Part shown: positions 22,084-30,579 of the stretch, piece after piece
Layout: every line of letters starts with the position of its first letter
Numbering within the stretch: the stretch's first letter is position 1
Assembly (NCBI RefSeq): GCF_009709575.1
Contig: NZ_WIXO01000001.1
Coordinates: forward strand, 4,032,001 to 4,096,000
Direction of reading: 5' to 3'
Length of the DNA: 64,000 nt
Source of the DNA: Streptomyces taklimakanensis
GTDB taxonomy: Bacteria; Actinomycetota; Actinomycetes; Streptomycetales; Streptomycetaceae
Translations under genes and position numbers: made by a program
Notes under the pieces: generated by a model
Database searches by the model: none
Seen by the model: the letters and a program-made list of their open reading frames with translations, nothing else
Told to the model about the DNA's origin: nothing

Positions 22084-22213
22084 CGGTCCACCTCCACCAC
22101 GACGGTGACGCTCCCGCGGCGATCGTGGCACGCGGCGCCGCGCCCGGCCTCCGGGCGGGCGCCCGGGGTGCGGCGATCGGGGGCGATGACGGCGCCGTCG
22201 GGTGACACGACGG

Positions 22214-22240
22214 CACCGGCCGGGTGAGTCCCGGCCGGTG
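22214..22240 (-). terminator. Terminator of the GH64 gene
   Basis: CACCGGCCGGG / CCCGGCCGGTG, an 11-bp perfect stem with loop tgagt, 20 bases past the glucanase stop on the minus strand. Confidence 0.75.
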
Positions 22241-22259
22241 CGAGGTCGCGTCGGGCGCG

Positions 22260-23531
22260 TCAGGAGGGCCGCTTGACGGTCACCGTCAGGGCCCAGTCGT
22301 CGGGCCGCTCGGTGTACATCACGGCACCCGCCAGGTCGCTCTCCCGGGTCGGCGTGACGTCGTCGTAGGGGAAGGCGTAGCCCCGGCCGCCGGCCGCCAG
22401 CTCGTGCACGGCCCGCGCGTACTCGTGGCGCGGTCCGTGGGTGTAGAACTCCGCCGAGGTGGCGTCGGGCTGCGAGGGGTTGCTCAGCAGCGTGGTCCGG
22501 CAGAACGCGGCGCCCAACACCGCGGCGACGCGGCCCTGCTGGGTGGCGTTGATGCCGTGCAGGGAGCCGTCACAGCCGAAGATGTCGGCCTCGGCGGTGC
22601 TGCCCGCCGTGCCGGGTTTGGCGAAGGAGTCGGGGGAGCCGTCGGTGATCCCCCGGAGGACGAGCCGGTCGCCGTGGGTCCGGCCGGTCACCGTCACCCC
22701 CGGCCACACGTCGCCGAGGGCGACCCGCAGGTCCCGTCCACCGTCGGCGCGGTAGGCGTGCCACACCTGGTCGACGTACTCGCGGTAGTGCCCGACGAAC
22801 ACCTCCCGGCCCAGCCCCGGGAGCTTGGCCGGGCTGGAGACGCGCACCAGTCGGCCGCCGTCGTACAGCGCGCACCTGCCCCAGTCGCCGCCCGCCCGCC
22901 GCAGTCGCTCGGCCAGTTGGGCGGTCCCGCCGGCCGGCATGCCGCCGACGTGCTGCTCCGCGCCGCTGCCGGGGACGAGGGTGAGGGCGATGGGGAGGCC
23001 GACGCCGTCCACGCAGGTGATGTTCCCCCACACCCCGGCGGAGTTGTAGGTGAACTCGCAGTAGTCCCACGCGATGCGGTACGAGGGGTCGGAGGGGTTG
23101 GCGGCCGAGGGCTGGACGAGGGCACCCGCGGCGCCGCCCGCGTTGGGGTTGGCGAAGAAGGACACGCTCTCGTCGAGGGAGAAGTAGGCCCGTCCGCCGG
23201 TGAGGTGGTCGTTCAGGGGCACCTGCCGGTCGAACGGTATCCGGTGCGAGCGGAGGAAGCCGCCCAGGTCGTACATCCGCTCGGACGGGTTGGGGATCGG
23301 GTCCAGTCTGCCGGTGGAGGGGTTGAGGAAGCCCTGTCCGCCGCCCGGCACGTCGGCGTGGACGTAGGCGAACGCGGCGGACCGACCGGTCTCGTTGACG
23401 AAGGTCAGGCTCGGGACGGTCGCCGTGCCGCGGGTGGGGGAGGCGGCGGCGAAGCCGGTGGGGGAGGCGGCGTAGCCGATGGCGGCGGCGGCCGCCGCGG
23501 ACAGGCCGAGGAACCTTCTGCGTGACACCAC
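22260..23531 (-). CDS. Tat-exported glycoside hydrolase family 64 endo-1,3-beta-glucanase
   Basis: This 423-residue secreted enzyme should hydrolyse beta-1,3-glucan of fungal walls. The start is GTG at 23531 (AGGAG upstream); SRRRFLGLSAAAAAAIG is a twin-arginine signal. The mature part shows GH64/thaumatin-like-protein features: VNETGRSAAFAYVH, YDLGGFLRSHRIPFDRQVPLND, IAWDYCEFTYN and NITCVDGVGLPIAL. No carbohydrate-binding module follows. Two operator-like palindromes lie upstream. Confidence 0.9.
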   Translation of the reverse strand: MVSRRRFLGLSAAAAAAIGYAASPTGFAAASPTRGTATVPSLTFVNETGRSAAFAYVHADVPGGGQGFLNPSTGRLDPIPNPSERMYDLGGFLRSHRIPFDRQVPLNDHLTGGRAYFSLDESVSFFANPNAGGAAGALVQPSAANPSDPSYRIAWDYCEFTYNSAGVWGNITCVDGVGLPIALTLVPGSGAEQHVGGMPAGGTAQLAERLRRAGGDWGRCALYDGGRLVRVSSPAKLPGLGREVFVGHYREYVDQVWHAYRADGGRDLRVALGDVWPGVTVTGRTHGDRLVLRGITDGSPDSFAKPGTAGSTAEADIFGCDGSLHGINATQQGRVAAVLGAAFCRTTLLSNPSQPDATSAEFYTHGPRHEYARAVHELAAGGRGYAFPYDDVTPTRESDLAGAVMYTERPDDWALTVTVKRPS

Positions 23532-23652
23532 GGTGGGGATCTCCTGAGGGACGTGGTTATGGCATGCGCACGACATGCAGGGTCGCGCGTCCGGTCGCCG
23601 CCCGGCGGGGCGGGAGCGATCCGGATGTCGCCACTGTGGTGAGGGGGCGCCC

Positions 23653-23684
23653 AAAGGTCAAGACCTTTAGCAGAGAGCGCTCTC
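23653..23684. promoter_or_regulatory. Two operator palindromes upstream of the GH64 gene
   Basis: AAAGGTC-aa-GACCTTT (23653-23668) resembles the GGTC-N2-GACC core of DasR/dre-type sites seen at chitinase genes. On the minus strand it overlaps a possible -35 (TTGACC). Twelve bases away, GAGAGCGCTCTC (23673-23684) is a perfect LacI-family style palindrome. Sugar-responsive control of the glucanase is inferred. Confidence 0.6.
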
Positions 23685-23768
23685 ATTCACACTTCGCCCA
23701 CATCTCTCGAAAACCCGCCGCACGTTCGACGTCCACCGCGCGTCCCCCGTGCGTCCGCTGCACGCCCT

Positions 23769-24074
23769 CTACGCGCCCTCTTGCGCGTCCCCCCGCGTGC
23801 CCCCCGCTCCGCCCGGCCGGCGCCACGGCCACTTCGGGCCGCTCCGCGGCCTGCCCTCCGGCAGGTGGACGTAGCGCCAGCCGCGCGGCAACGCCAGCCG
23901 TCCGCCTCCGGTGACGGCCTCCAGCCGGTACACGTGGACGATCGGCTCGCCGCCCTCCGGACGGGGCACGGGGATCTCGTAGTACTTCGGCGGTCGTCCG
24001 GTGGGGCCCACCAGGACGGGCAGCACCCGTCCGTCCATCGGCCCGCCGACGAACGCCGTCTCCTCGCTTCTCAC
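23769..24074 (-). CDS. Conserved hypothetical protein, 101 residues
   Basis: It begins [21 protein letters not shown] and has a tyrosine/proline-rich middle ([25 protein letters not shown]). Proteins with a GGPMDG start are common short hypotheticals in actinomycetes and in phage-related loci. The tail is Arg/Gly-rich. There is no signal or membrane segment. It starts 10 bases after the TetR stop and is probably co-transcribed. Function unknown. Confidence 0.65.
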   Translation of the reverse strand: MRSEETAFVGGPMDGRVLPVLVGPTGRPPKYYEIPVPRPEGGEPIVHVYRLEAVTGGGRLALPRGWRYVHLPEGRPRSGPKWPWRRPGGAGGTRGDAQEGA

Positions 24075-24084
24075 CGCTCCAGTC

Positions 24085-24807
24085 TCACAGCAGGCGGAGC
24101 GCGTCTTTGACCACCGGTGCGATGCCTCGGGCCAACCGGCCCACCGGCCCGTCGGGCCGCTCCAGCGCCAGTGCGGCCCGGGCGACCTCGGCGGTGCGCG
24201 GGTCGCTCGCCGCGGTGGCGGCCAGCAGGGCGAGGAAGTGGTCCACCAACCAGTCCCGCAGCTCGGCGACCGGTGGCCGTTTGCCCTCGTCGAGCCAGAT
24301 CAGCGAGGCGGCCTCCACCGCCGCTATCCAGGTGCGGACCATCATCCGCAGCCGAGGCCCCGGCTCCGGATCGTGGGTGACCCGCAGGTGCAGCAGCACC
24401 TGCTCGGCCGCGGCCCGCCGCACGCCGTCCACGATCGCGTCCGTGCGGGAGGTCTCGGCGACACTGCCGCCCCGCAGCAGGGCCGCGAATCCCGCGTCGT
24501 GCCCGTCGACGAAGGACAGGTAGCGATCGAGCGCCCGCGACAGCCGGTGGCCGAGCGGACCGGTCTGCGGCTCGGCGAAGCACTGCCGCAGCTCGTCGGC
24601 CGCGCTGCCCAGGGCCGCCTCGTACAACTGCTGCTTGCCGCCGGGGAAGTAGCGGTAGACCAGGGGGCGCGAGACACCCGCGGCGGCGGCGACGTCGTCG
24701 AGGGAGACGTCCTCGGGCGCGCGGTGCGCGAAGAGGCCGAGCGCGGTGGTGATGAGCTGGCCGCGCCGCTCCTCCACGCTGAGCCTGCGGTACGCCGGGG
24801 CGGTCAT
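24085..24807 (-). CDS. TetR-family regulator
   Basis: This 240-residue repressor has the N-terminal helix-turn-helix ([33 protein letters not shown]) followed by a divergent ligand-binding domain. It lies 59 bases downstream of the AurF-type gene on the same strand and may control it. Ligand unknown. Confidence 0.9.
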   Translation of the reverse strand: MTAPAYRRLSVEERRGQLITTALGLFAHRAPEDVSLDDVAAAAGVSRPLVYRYFPGGKQQLYEAALGSAADELRQCFAEPQTGPLGHRLSRALDRYLSFVDGHDAGFAALLRGGSVAETSRTDAIVDGVRRAAAEQVLLHLRVTHDPEPGPRLRMMVRTWIAAVEAASLIWLDEGKRPPVAELRDWLVDHFLALLAATAASDPRTAEVARAALALERPDGPVGRLARGIAPVVKDALRLL

Positions 24808-24866
24808 GCGGGCAGCCTAGCCGCCGCCCGCGTCCCCCGTCCCCGGTACCGCCGCGCCGCGCGACC

Positions 24867-25802
24867 TCAGGCCAGCAGCCCGGAGCTCTTCCACAGCCTG
24901 CGGCCGACCCCGCGCAACACCCCGATCTCGTCCAGGAAGTCCGTCAGCCGCTTCGCTCCGGTCTGCATCACCTCGCGGCGGTGGGCACTGGCCCTGACCT
25001 GGGCGAGCGCCTCGCGGCGGTCGAGTCCGACGTCGGTGTAGACCTGCGGGTTGACGAACGATATGGACATCACCCGGGCCGCCTCCCCGGAGCTGATGCG
25101 GGTCAGCTCCGCCTCCCAGCGCGGGCAGCTCACCATCTGGCGGCGCAGCTCCTCGCGCGCGTACCGCACGTGCCGCGCCTCCTCCACGACGTGGATGCGG
25201 GTGATGCCGCGCACCAACGGCTGGATCCGCTCGTCCGGGAAGGTCAGCCGCTGCATCCAGTCCAGGATCTCCTCGCCCAGCAGTGTCGCGGTGAACGAAC
25301 CGGGCGTGGTGGAGACCGTCTTGAGCACCCGTGCCAGGTTGTGGTGCAGCCGCGAGACCGGGTACGGCCGCACGCCCGCCTTGGCGATGAAGCGGGTGAA
25401 CATCTTGGAGTGACGGCACTCGTCCTCGATCTCGGTGAGGGCGTAGCGCACGTGCGAGCTGGCCATGGGCTTGTCGTAGATGTGCCGCACCAGGAGCTGC
25501 ATGAGGATGATCTCGAACCAGACGCCGATCGAGGCGAGCGAGGCGGCCTCGTGGCGGGCCAGGTCCATCCGCTGCTCCTGCGACATCCTGCGCCACAGCG
25601 GGGTGTCGTAGAGGGAGACCAGCTCGGGCGGCCAGAACCATTTGCCCTCCTCGAAGGGCGCCTCCCAGTCCAACTCCCGGTCCGGGTCGAAGGAGTGCCT
25701 GGCCGAGGACTCCAACAGGCGTTCGGCCACCTGCTCGCGGTCCTTGAGGAGTCCGAGGGCGTCGCGGAGCGGTTCGGTGTCGGCATGGGGAGCGGTCGTC
25801 AC
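24867..25802 (-). CDS. AurF-type diiron oxygenase
   Basis: This 311-residue protein matches the p-aminobenzoate N-oxygenase AurF / metal-dependent hydrolase family. Candidate iron ligands are visible: E and H in EIEDECRHSKM, E in LGEEILDWM, and E-E-H in IHVVEEARHVRYA. Such enzymes oxidise arylamines or related substrates with a diiron centre. The start is GTG at 25802. No aminobenzoate biosynthesis genes adjoin it, so its substrate is unknown. Confidence 0.88.
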   Translation of the reverse strand: MTTAPHADTEPLRDALGLLKDREQVAERLLESSARHSFDPDRELDWEAPFEEGKWFWPPELVSLYDTPLWRRMSQEQRMDLARHEAASLASIGVWFEIILMQLLVRHIYDKPMASSHVRYALTEIEDECRHSKMFTRFIAKAGVRPYPVSRLHHNLARVLKTVSTTPGSFTATLLGEEILDWMQRLTFPDERIQPLVRGITRIHVVEEARHVRYAREELRRQMVSCPRWEAELTRISSGEAARVMSISFVNPQVYTDVGLDRREALAQVRASAHRREVMQTGAKRLTDFLDEIGVLRGVGRRLWKSSGLLA

Positions 25803-25975
25803 GGCGAGGCCACCTCACTCTCGGGGTTACTGGCGGTCACACCAGCGTCGCCCCTTATGAGACTACTCGTCAGCAAGCCCGTCAATCCCCTGTGCGCCCC
25901 CTCCTGTGCGACATGCGCCGGGGGGGCGTGCGGTGGCTGCCCGCCCGGCTCCCGGTGGGCGCCGGGTGAACGCGC

Positions 25976-26011
25976 CCCGCCCCCGGTGCCGTGGACGGCA
26001 CCGGGGGCGGG
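25976..26011 (-). terminator. Terminator of the SH3-like gene
   Basis: A 16-bp perfect stem (CCCGCCCCCGGTGCCG / CGGCACCGGGGGCGGG, loop tgga) ends 17 bases after the SH3-like gene stop codon. Confidence 0.85.
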
Positions 26012-26027
26012 ACGCTGTGGGGTGGTG

Positions 26028-26486
26028 TCAGCGACCGTGCCGGTGGCAGAAGTGCGGCGCCGCACCGATGTTGGCGACGTAGCGCGCGGCGACCCAGCCG
26101 TCGTGGTGGGCCAGCTTGTACCAGCGCGGGTTGCCGTCGACGTTCTGGCTGTTCACCTTGCACTCGATCTTGATGACCTTGCCGTGGGGCAGGGTGCCCA
26201 GGACCTTGCTGTGGGTGTTCGGCTTGCTGCGGATGTTCAGGCCGGAGCGGGCGATGACGCGGCCCTTGTAGTAGTCGCTGACGGCCGTCGCCTGGGACTC
26301 GGCCTCGGCGGGGGCCATCTCCGGGTTGCGCATCTCGGCCTCGGCGCGCGGGGCCTCCTCGATGCTCTTGCCGAGGTCGGCGACGGGGGCCGGGGGCTCG
26401 GCGATGGCCGGCCCGGCGGCGGTGGCGAGTGCGACGGCGCCACCGGCGGCGACCAGGGCGAGCCTGCTGAGCTTGGACTTGACCAT
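26028..26486 (-). CDS. Exported SH3-like domain protein
   Basis: This 152-residue secreted protein has a Sec signal peptide (KSKLSRLALVAAGGAVALATAAGPAIA), an acidic helical linker, and a bacterial SH3 domain (ARSGLNIRSKPNTHSKVLGTLPHGKVIKIECKV...WYKLAHHDGWVAARYVA). It ends in His-rich HFCHRHGR. Such proteins bind cell-wall peptides. The start 26486 is set by AGGAGG 10 bases upstream. It is monocistronic, with a sigma-70-like promoter and terminator. Confidence 0.88.
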   Translation of the reverse strand: MVKSKLSRLALVAAGGAVALATAAGPAIAEPPAPVADLGKSIEEAPRAEAEMRNPEMAPAEAESQATAVSDYYKGRVIARSGLNIRSKPNTHSKVLGTLPHGKVIKIECKVNSQNVDGNPRWYKLAHHDGWVAARYVANIGAAPHFCHRHGR

Positions 26487-26990
26487 TGTGAAGAAACCTC
26501 CTGGGAGGGTTGAACCCGGCGGGGGCCGGGCCCGGGGAAGGGACACATGGACTGCGTCACGGCTCGTAGCGAGCCGATCACTGCCACGCGCAATTCACGT
26601 TAAATCGGCGCATATGTGTCCGCAATTTGTCACACTGAGTGACAGGAATGGTCAAACCCCAGCTCAGAGAGCCGCCCGCGTCCCGGGGCCGCCTCCCGCT
26701 CCCCGCCCCCACCCGGGTGAACCTCTCGCCCGTCCTCCCAGGCCGGCGGCCTGCCCGTACCCCGGACGCCACGGCCGCGACGCGTCGGAGCCGTGGTCGC
26801 CGGGACGGGCGTCGGATCGCCGGACCGGCCGAATCCCGCCACGGTCCCACCGGTCCGGACCGGACCGTCGGGAGCGGTTCCGTGCCCCGGGCACCGACGA
26901 AGCCCGAGCCCCCCCGTGGCCAGGACCCCGCGGCCGTGCGCGTCCCGTGTCGCCATCGCCGCCCCACGGCTCGACCGGGGTGCGGTGGGG
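26487..26990. other. Intergenic region: promoter of the SH3-like gene; the rest has no recognisable gene
   Basis: Minus strand: a -35 TTGCGG (26625-26620) and -10 TAACGT (26602-26597) are separated by 17 bases. Directly upstream of the -35 is TGTCAC-N5-GTGACA (26628-26644), a palindrome placed as for an activator. From 26650 to 26990 the sequence is GC-rich with stop-free frames on both strands but no ribosome site, start or protein pattern that I trust. It forms the left border of the polyketide cluster. Confidence 0.55.
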
Positions 26991-27332
26991 TCACCCGAGG
27001 GGCCCGCGCCGCGCCTCCCCGAGCTGTTCGGCGAGCAGGGCGGCGATCTCGGTGACCGAGCTGTCCCGCAGCGGACGGGTGGTCCGCAGGGAGAGCCGCA
27101 GGGCGCTCTCCAGCCTGCGCTGGAAGGCGAGGGCCGTGATCGAGTCGACCCCCTGGCTGTACAGCGGCCGCCGCCGGTCGATGCGGTGGGCCGGCGGCAC
27201 GTCGATCCAGTGCCGGAGCATCCGGCAGAGGTACTCCTCCAGGGACAGGGCCCGCGCGTCCGTGCTCGCGGCGGTCGCCACGGGCGCGGGGGGAAGCTCC
27301 TCCCGTCCGACCGGCGGTGATGTCTTCGGCAC
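26991..27332 (-). CDS. Discrete acyl carrier protein of modular-PKS type (second extra ACP)
   Basis: This 113-residue carrier protein has the phosphopantetheine site in GVDSITALAF (S64), followed by QRRLESALRLSL, a pattern like ACP domains of modular synthases rather than type II ACPs. GTG 27332 has GAAGGAG 10 bases upstream; GTG 27341 lies too close to it. It is the last gene of the minus-strand polyketide operon. Its close relative is the 182-residue ACP at 30576-31124. It may carry a starter or side-chain acyl group; this is inference. Confidence 0.82.
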   Translation of the reverse strand: MPKTSPPVGREELPPAPVATAASTDARALSLEEYLCRMLRHWIDVPPAHRIDRRRPLYSQGVDSITALAFQRRLESALRLSLRTTRPLRDSSVTEIAALLAEQLGEARRGPLG

Positions 27333-27350
27333 GGCTCTCACTCTCCTTCG

Positions 27351-27899
27351 TCAGACGTGGCGTTGGTGTTCCGCGCGGGGCCGGGGCTGGGCCGTCCTCA
27401 GCCGCCAGGGCTCGGGCCCCCGGGCGGGCCCGTCCCCGGCGGACCACATCAGGTGGAACTTCCAGAACCGCAGCCGCCACCCCTCCGCGGTGCGCACGGC
27501 CTCGCCGTCGCAGTAGCCGCCGATGTCGAAGCGGCCACCGGGATCCGGGCCGTCCGCCCGGTGCACGTGGGAGGCGATCAGGTGCACCCGCAGGATCGCG
27601 ACGTCGCCGTGCAGGCCGATGCTGTGGTTCGCGCTGAGGTGGTGCGTGCGGTCGAACTTGGCCTTGGCCTCGTAGTGGAAGCGCGCCAGCCCCTCCAGCC
27701 CGGTGAAGGTGCCGACGGGGAACTCCACCCGGGCGTCCTCGGTGAAGACGGCCCGGGGCCAGGCGTCGTCGAACCCGTAGTCGTCCTGGGTGTCGAGGGC
27801 GATGACGTAGCGGTCGATGAGGTCGTTGATCTCGGCGCGGTCGGCCAGTACGCGCAGCGCCTCGCGCAGGTCGGTCGGTTCGTCGTCCGTCACGGTCAT
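27351..27899 (-). CDS. SnoaL-like nuclear-transport-factor-2 fold protein
   Basis: This 182-residue protein shows the SnoaL_4-like pattern (RAEINDLIDRYVIALDTQDDYGFDDAW...FTEDARVEFPVGTFTGLEGL). Family members include polyketide cyclases, hydroxylases and dehydratases, so a tailoring role is plausible. It is paralogous to the protein at 54186-54785 at the other end of the cluster. Its ATG overlaps the stop of the carboxylase epsilon gene (ATGA), so it is tightly co-expressed. Confidence 0.82.
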   Translation of the reverse strand: MTVTDDEPTDLREALRVLADRAEINDLIDRYVIALDTQDDYGFDDAWPRAVFTEDARVEFPVGTFTGLEGLARFHYEAKAKFDRTHHLSANHSIGLHGDVAILRVHLIASHVHRADGPDPGGRFDIGGYCDGEAVRTAEGWRLRFWKFHLMWSAGDGPARGPEPWRLRTAQPRPRAEHQRHV

Positions 27900-28150
27900 C
27901 CGGTGCTGTCCTCCGTGTCTGTTCGGACGGCCGGGGCGCCGGTGCGCCAGCCGCGCGGGTCGGGGTGGCCGGGGATCCGTTCGGGGCGGCGCCAGCCGGC
28001 GGTGGCGCGGCGGTGCCTCGGCGCCGCGTCCGGTCGGGCGCGGGCGGCCGCGCGGGCCAGCAGGACCGCGGTGAGCGCGGCCAACTCCGCCGCGTCGGCC
28101 CGACCCCTCTCGACCCGGACGAGCGGCGCCGGGTCCGTCGCCCCCCTCAC
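27896..28150 (-). CDS. Acyl-CoA carboxylase epsilon subunit
   Basis: This 84-residue protein shows the epsilon-subunit pattern: PLVRVERGRADAAELAALTAVL near the N-terminus and W...P.R..G..GWR near the end. In actinomycetes epsilon stabilises the carboxylase alpha-beta complex. GTG 28150 overlaps the beta-subunit stop (GTGA), and its own stop overlaps the SnoaL-like start. It is small enough to be missed by automated callers. Confidence 0.88.
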   Translation of the reverse strand: MRGATDPAPLVRVERGRADAAELAALTAVLLARAAARARPDAAPRHRRATAGWRRPERIPGHPDPRGWRTGAPAVRTDTEDSTG

Positions 28151-29763
28151 TGCGGCGGGTTTCCGTGCTTGCGGGCGGGCAGGTCGGCGTGCTTGCCGCG
28201 CAGCATGACCAGCGAGCGGGTCAGGACCCGCCGGGTGTCGGCGGGATCGATCACGTCGTCCACCAGGCCCCGCTCGGCGCCGTAGTAGGGGTGCATCAGC
28301 TCGGACTTGTACTCCTTGATCCGCTGCTGCCGGACGGCCTCGGGGTCGTCGGAGGCGGCGATCTCCCGCCGGAAGATCACGTTGGCGGCGCCCTCGGCGC
28401 CCATCACCGCGATCTCGTTGGTCGGCCAGGCATAGGTCAGATCCGCACCGATGGACTGGGAGTCCATCACGATGTACGCGCCCCCGTACGCCTTGCGCAG
28501 CACCACCGACACCCGCGGCACCGTGGCGTTGCAGTACGCGTACAACAGCTTGGCGCCGTGCCGGATGATCCCGCCGTGCTCCTGGTCCACCCCCGGCAGG
28601 AACCCGGGCACGTCGACCAGGGTGACGATCGGGATGTTGAACGCGTCGCACATCTGCACGAACCGCGCGGCCTTCTCGCTCGCCTCGATGTCCAGCACGC
28701 CCGCCCGGGACATGGGTTGGTTGGCCACGATGCCCACCACCTCCCCGTCCAGCCGGGCCAGCGCGCACACGATGTTGTTCGCCCACCGCTCGTGCACCTC
28801 GAGGTACTCGCCGTCGTCGACGATCTCCTCGATCACCGCCCGCATGTCGTAGACCCGACCGGGGTCGTCCGGGACGAGGTCGACCAGCGTGTCGGAGGGA
28901 CGGTCGGCGGGGTCCGACCCTCTCGCGGTGGGCGGCAGCTCCCGGTTGTTGGACGGCAGCAGCGACAGCAGGTAGCGCACCTCGGCCAGACAGGTCTCCT
29001 CGTCGTCGTAGGCGAAGTGCGCCACCCCGGAGGTGGCCGCGTGCACATCGGCACCGCCCAACCCGTTCTGCGACACCCGCGCCCCGGTGACGGCCTGCAC
29101 CACGTCCGGACCGGTGATGAACATCTGCGAGGTGTCACGCACCATGAACACGAAATCCGTCAACGCCGGCGAGTAGGCCGCCCCACCCGCACACGGCCCC
29201 AACATCACCGAGATCTGCGGAATCACCCCCGACGCCCGGGTGTTGCGCTGGAAGATCCCGCCGTACCCGGCCAGCGCCACCACACCCTCCTGGATGCGGG
29301 CCCCGGCCCCGTCGTTGAGCGAGACCAACGGCGCACCGGCCGCGATGGCCATGTCCATGATCTTGTGGATCTTCGCCGCGTGCGCCTCCCCCAACGCCCC
29401 ACCGAAGATCCGGAAATCATGGGCGTAGACGAACACCGTCCGCCCCTCCACCGTCCCCCAACCGGTGACCACCCCGTCGGTGTACGGCCGCCGGCCCTCC
29501 AGACCGAACCCGGTGGCCCGGTGCCGCCGCAACGGCTCCACCTCGTGGAACGACCCGGCATCCACCAACAACTCGATCCGCTCACGCGCGGTCAGCTTCC
29601 CCTTCGCGTGCTGCGCCTCGGTGGCGGCCGGACTCGGCCCCTGCCGTGCCTCGTCCTTGACCAGACGCAGTTCCTCCACGCGTTCCCGCAGGGTCCAGTG
29701 CGGTTGCGGTGGGCCGAGGCGGTCCCGGTCGGCACCCTTGTCGGTCTTTTCGTCCGTTGCCAT
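28147..29763 (-). CDS. Acyl-CoA carboxylase beta subunit (carboxyltransferase)
   Basis: This 538-residue carboxyltransferase transfers CO2 from biotin to acetyl- or propionyl-CoA. It has the crotonase-like halves with acyl-CoA-binding and oxyanion glycines (GGALGEAHAAKIHKI; GPCAGGAAYSPALTDF) and the biotin side (DVPGFLPGVDQEHGGIIRHGAKLLYAY; AYGGAYIVMDS). With the alpha gene at 42540 and epsilon at 27896 it gives a complete dedicated enzyme to make malonyl-CoA extender units. Confidence 0.95.
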   Translation of the reverse strand: MATDEKTDKGADRDRLGPPQPHWTLRERVEELRLVKDEARQGPSPAATEAQHAKGKLTARERIELLVDAGSFHEVEPLRRHRATGFGLEGRRPYTDGVVTGWGTVEGRTVFVYAHDFRIFGGALGEAHAAKIHKIMDMAIAAGAPLVSLNDGAGARIQEGVVALAGYGGIFQRNTRASGVIPQISVMLGPCAGGAAYSPALTDFVFMVRDTSQMFITGPDVVQAVTGARVSQNGLGGADVHAATSGVAHFAYDDEETCLAEVRYLLSLLPSNNRELPPTARGSDPADRPSDTLVDLVPDDPGRVYDMRAVIEEIVDDGEYLEVHERWANNIVCALARLDGEVVGIVANQPMSRAGVLDIEASEKAARFVQMCDAFNIPIVTLVDVPGFLPGVDQEHGGIIRHGAKLLYAYCNATVPRVSVVLRKAYGGAYIVMDSQSIGADLTYAWPTNEIAVMGAEGAANVIFRREIAASDDPEAVRQQRIKEYKSELMHPYYGAERGLVDDVIDPADTRRVLTRSLVMLRGKHADLPARKHGNPPQ

Positions 29764-29769
29764 GGAAGG

Positions 29770-30579
29770 TCACGCTCCCGAACTAGAACAGTGAGAGGTT
29801 CGTGCCGTCGGTGAGGGGGCGGAGCCGGTGGCGCCGCGGGCGCGGAGGAACTCCTCGGGCAGCCGGCGGACCACGGGGCGGACGGGGGAGTCCCCCCGGA
29901 CCACGACGGCGGCGTTGTGCCGGGGGCCGCAGGGGACGTCGAGCACGGTCCAACCCGGCGGCCTGCGCCCCGGATCGGTTCCGAGGTAGTCGAGGGCCGG
30001 GTCGCGGCTCAGCCCGGTGCCCAGGGCCTTGAGATAGGCCTCCTTGCGGGTCCATATCCGCCCGAAGAGCTCCCGTCTCCCCTCGGGCGGGGCGCTCTCC
30101 AACTCCGCCCGCTCGCCGGGGTGCAGGGCCGGGGTGCACACCTCGACCGTCTCGTCCCGCGGCAACCGCTCCACGTCGACGCCCACCACCGCGGTCGACA
30201 CCGCCACCGCCGCCATGCCGTGGCTGTGGGCGAGGGAGAAGTGCAGGGGAGGCGACGGGAAGGCGACCGCGGGGCGACCGTGCGGCTCGGCGCAGCCCGG
30301 ACAGGGCTCCCTCACGAAGGCCACCTCCCGCGGGGGAACACGGAGGTACGCGCCGAGCAACCGCCGCAGGGCGATGTGCGCCGACAGGTAGGTGACCGCG
30401 TCCCGCGGTCGGACGAACGACGCGGCGCGTTTCCTCTCCGCGTCGCTCAGATCGGACGGATCGAGGACGTCCCAGGCGATGTCGAGGCTCGGACGCCGGA
30501 TCAGCCACACGTCCAGCCGGCCGGCCGCCGGCAGCGGCCGTCCACCGGACGCGCCGGGGGCCGGCGGGCCGGCCGTCAC
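29770..30579 (-). CDS. Sfp-type 4'-phosphopantetheinyl transferase
   Basis: This 269-residue enzyme converts apo-ACP to holo-ACP using CoA. The magnesium and catalytic motifs are present: VVGVDVERLPRDE and FGRIWTRKEAYLKALGTGL. The middle contains HFSLAHSHGMAAVAV. GTG 30579 overlaps the stop of the ACP gene before it (GTGA), which couples carrier protein and activating enzyme. Likely clients are the three ACPs of this cluster. Confidence 0.93.
   Translation of the reverse strand: MTAGPPAPGASGGRPLPAAGRLDVWLIRRPSLDIAWDVLDPSDLSDAERKRAASFVRPRDAVTYLSAHIALRRLLGAYLRVPPREVAFVREPCPGCAEPHGRPAVAFPSPPLHFSLAHSHGMAAVAVSTAVVGVDVERLPRDETVEVCTPALHPGERAELESAPPEGRRELFGRIWTRKEAYLKALGTGLSRDPALDYLGTDPGRRPPGWTVLDVPCGPRHNAAVVVRGDSPVRPVVRRLPEEFLRARGATGSAPSPTARTSHCSSSGA

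Noticed and set aside
26650-26990. Open frames in the gap left of the polyketide cluster
   Set aside because: No ribosome sites, Arg/Pro/Gly-rich translations and no domain features. They appear to be non-coding.
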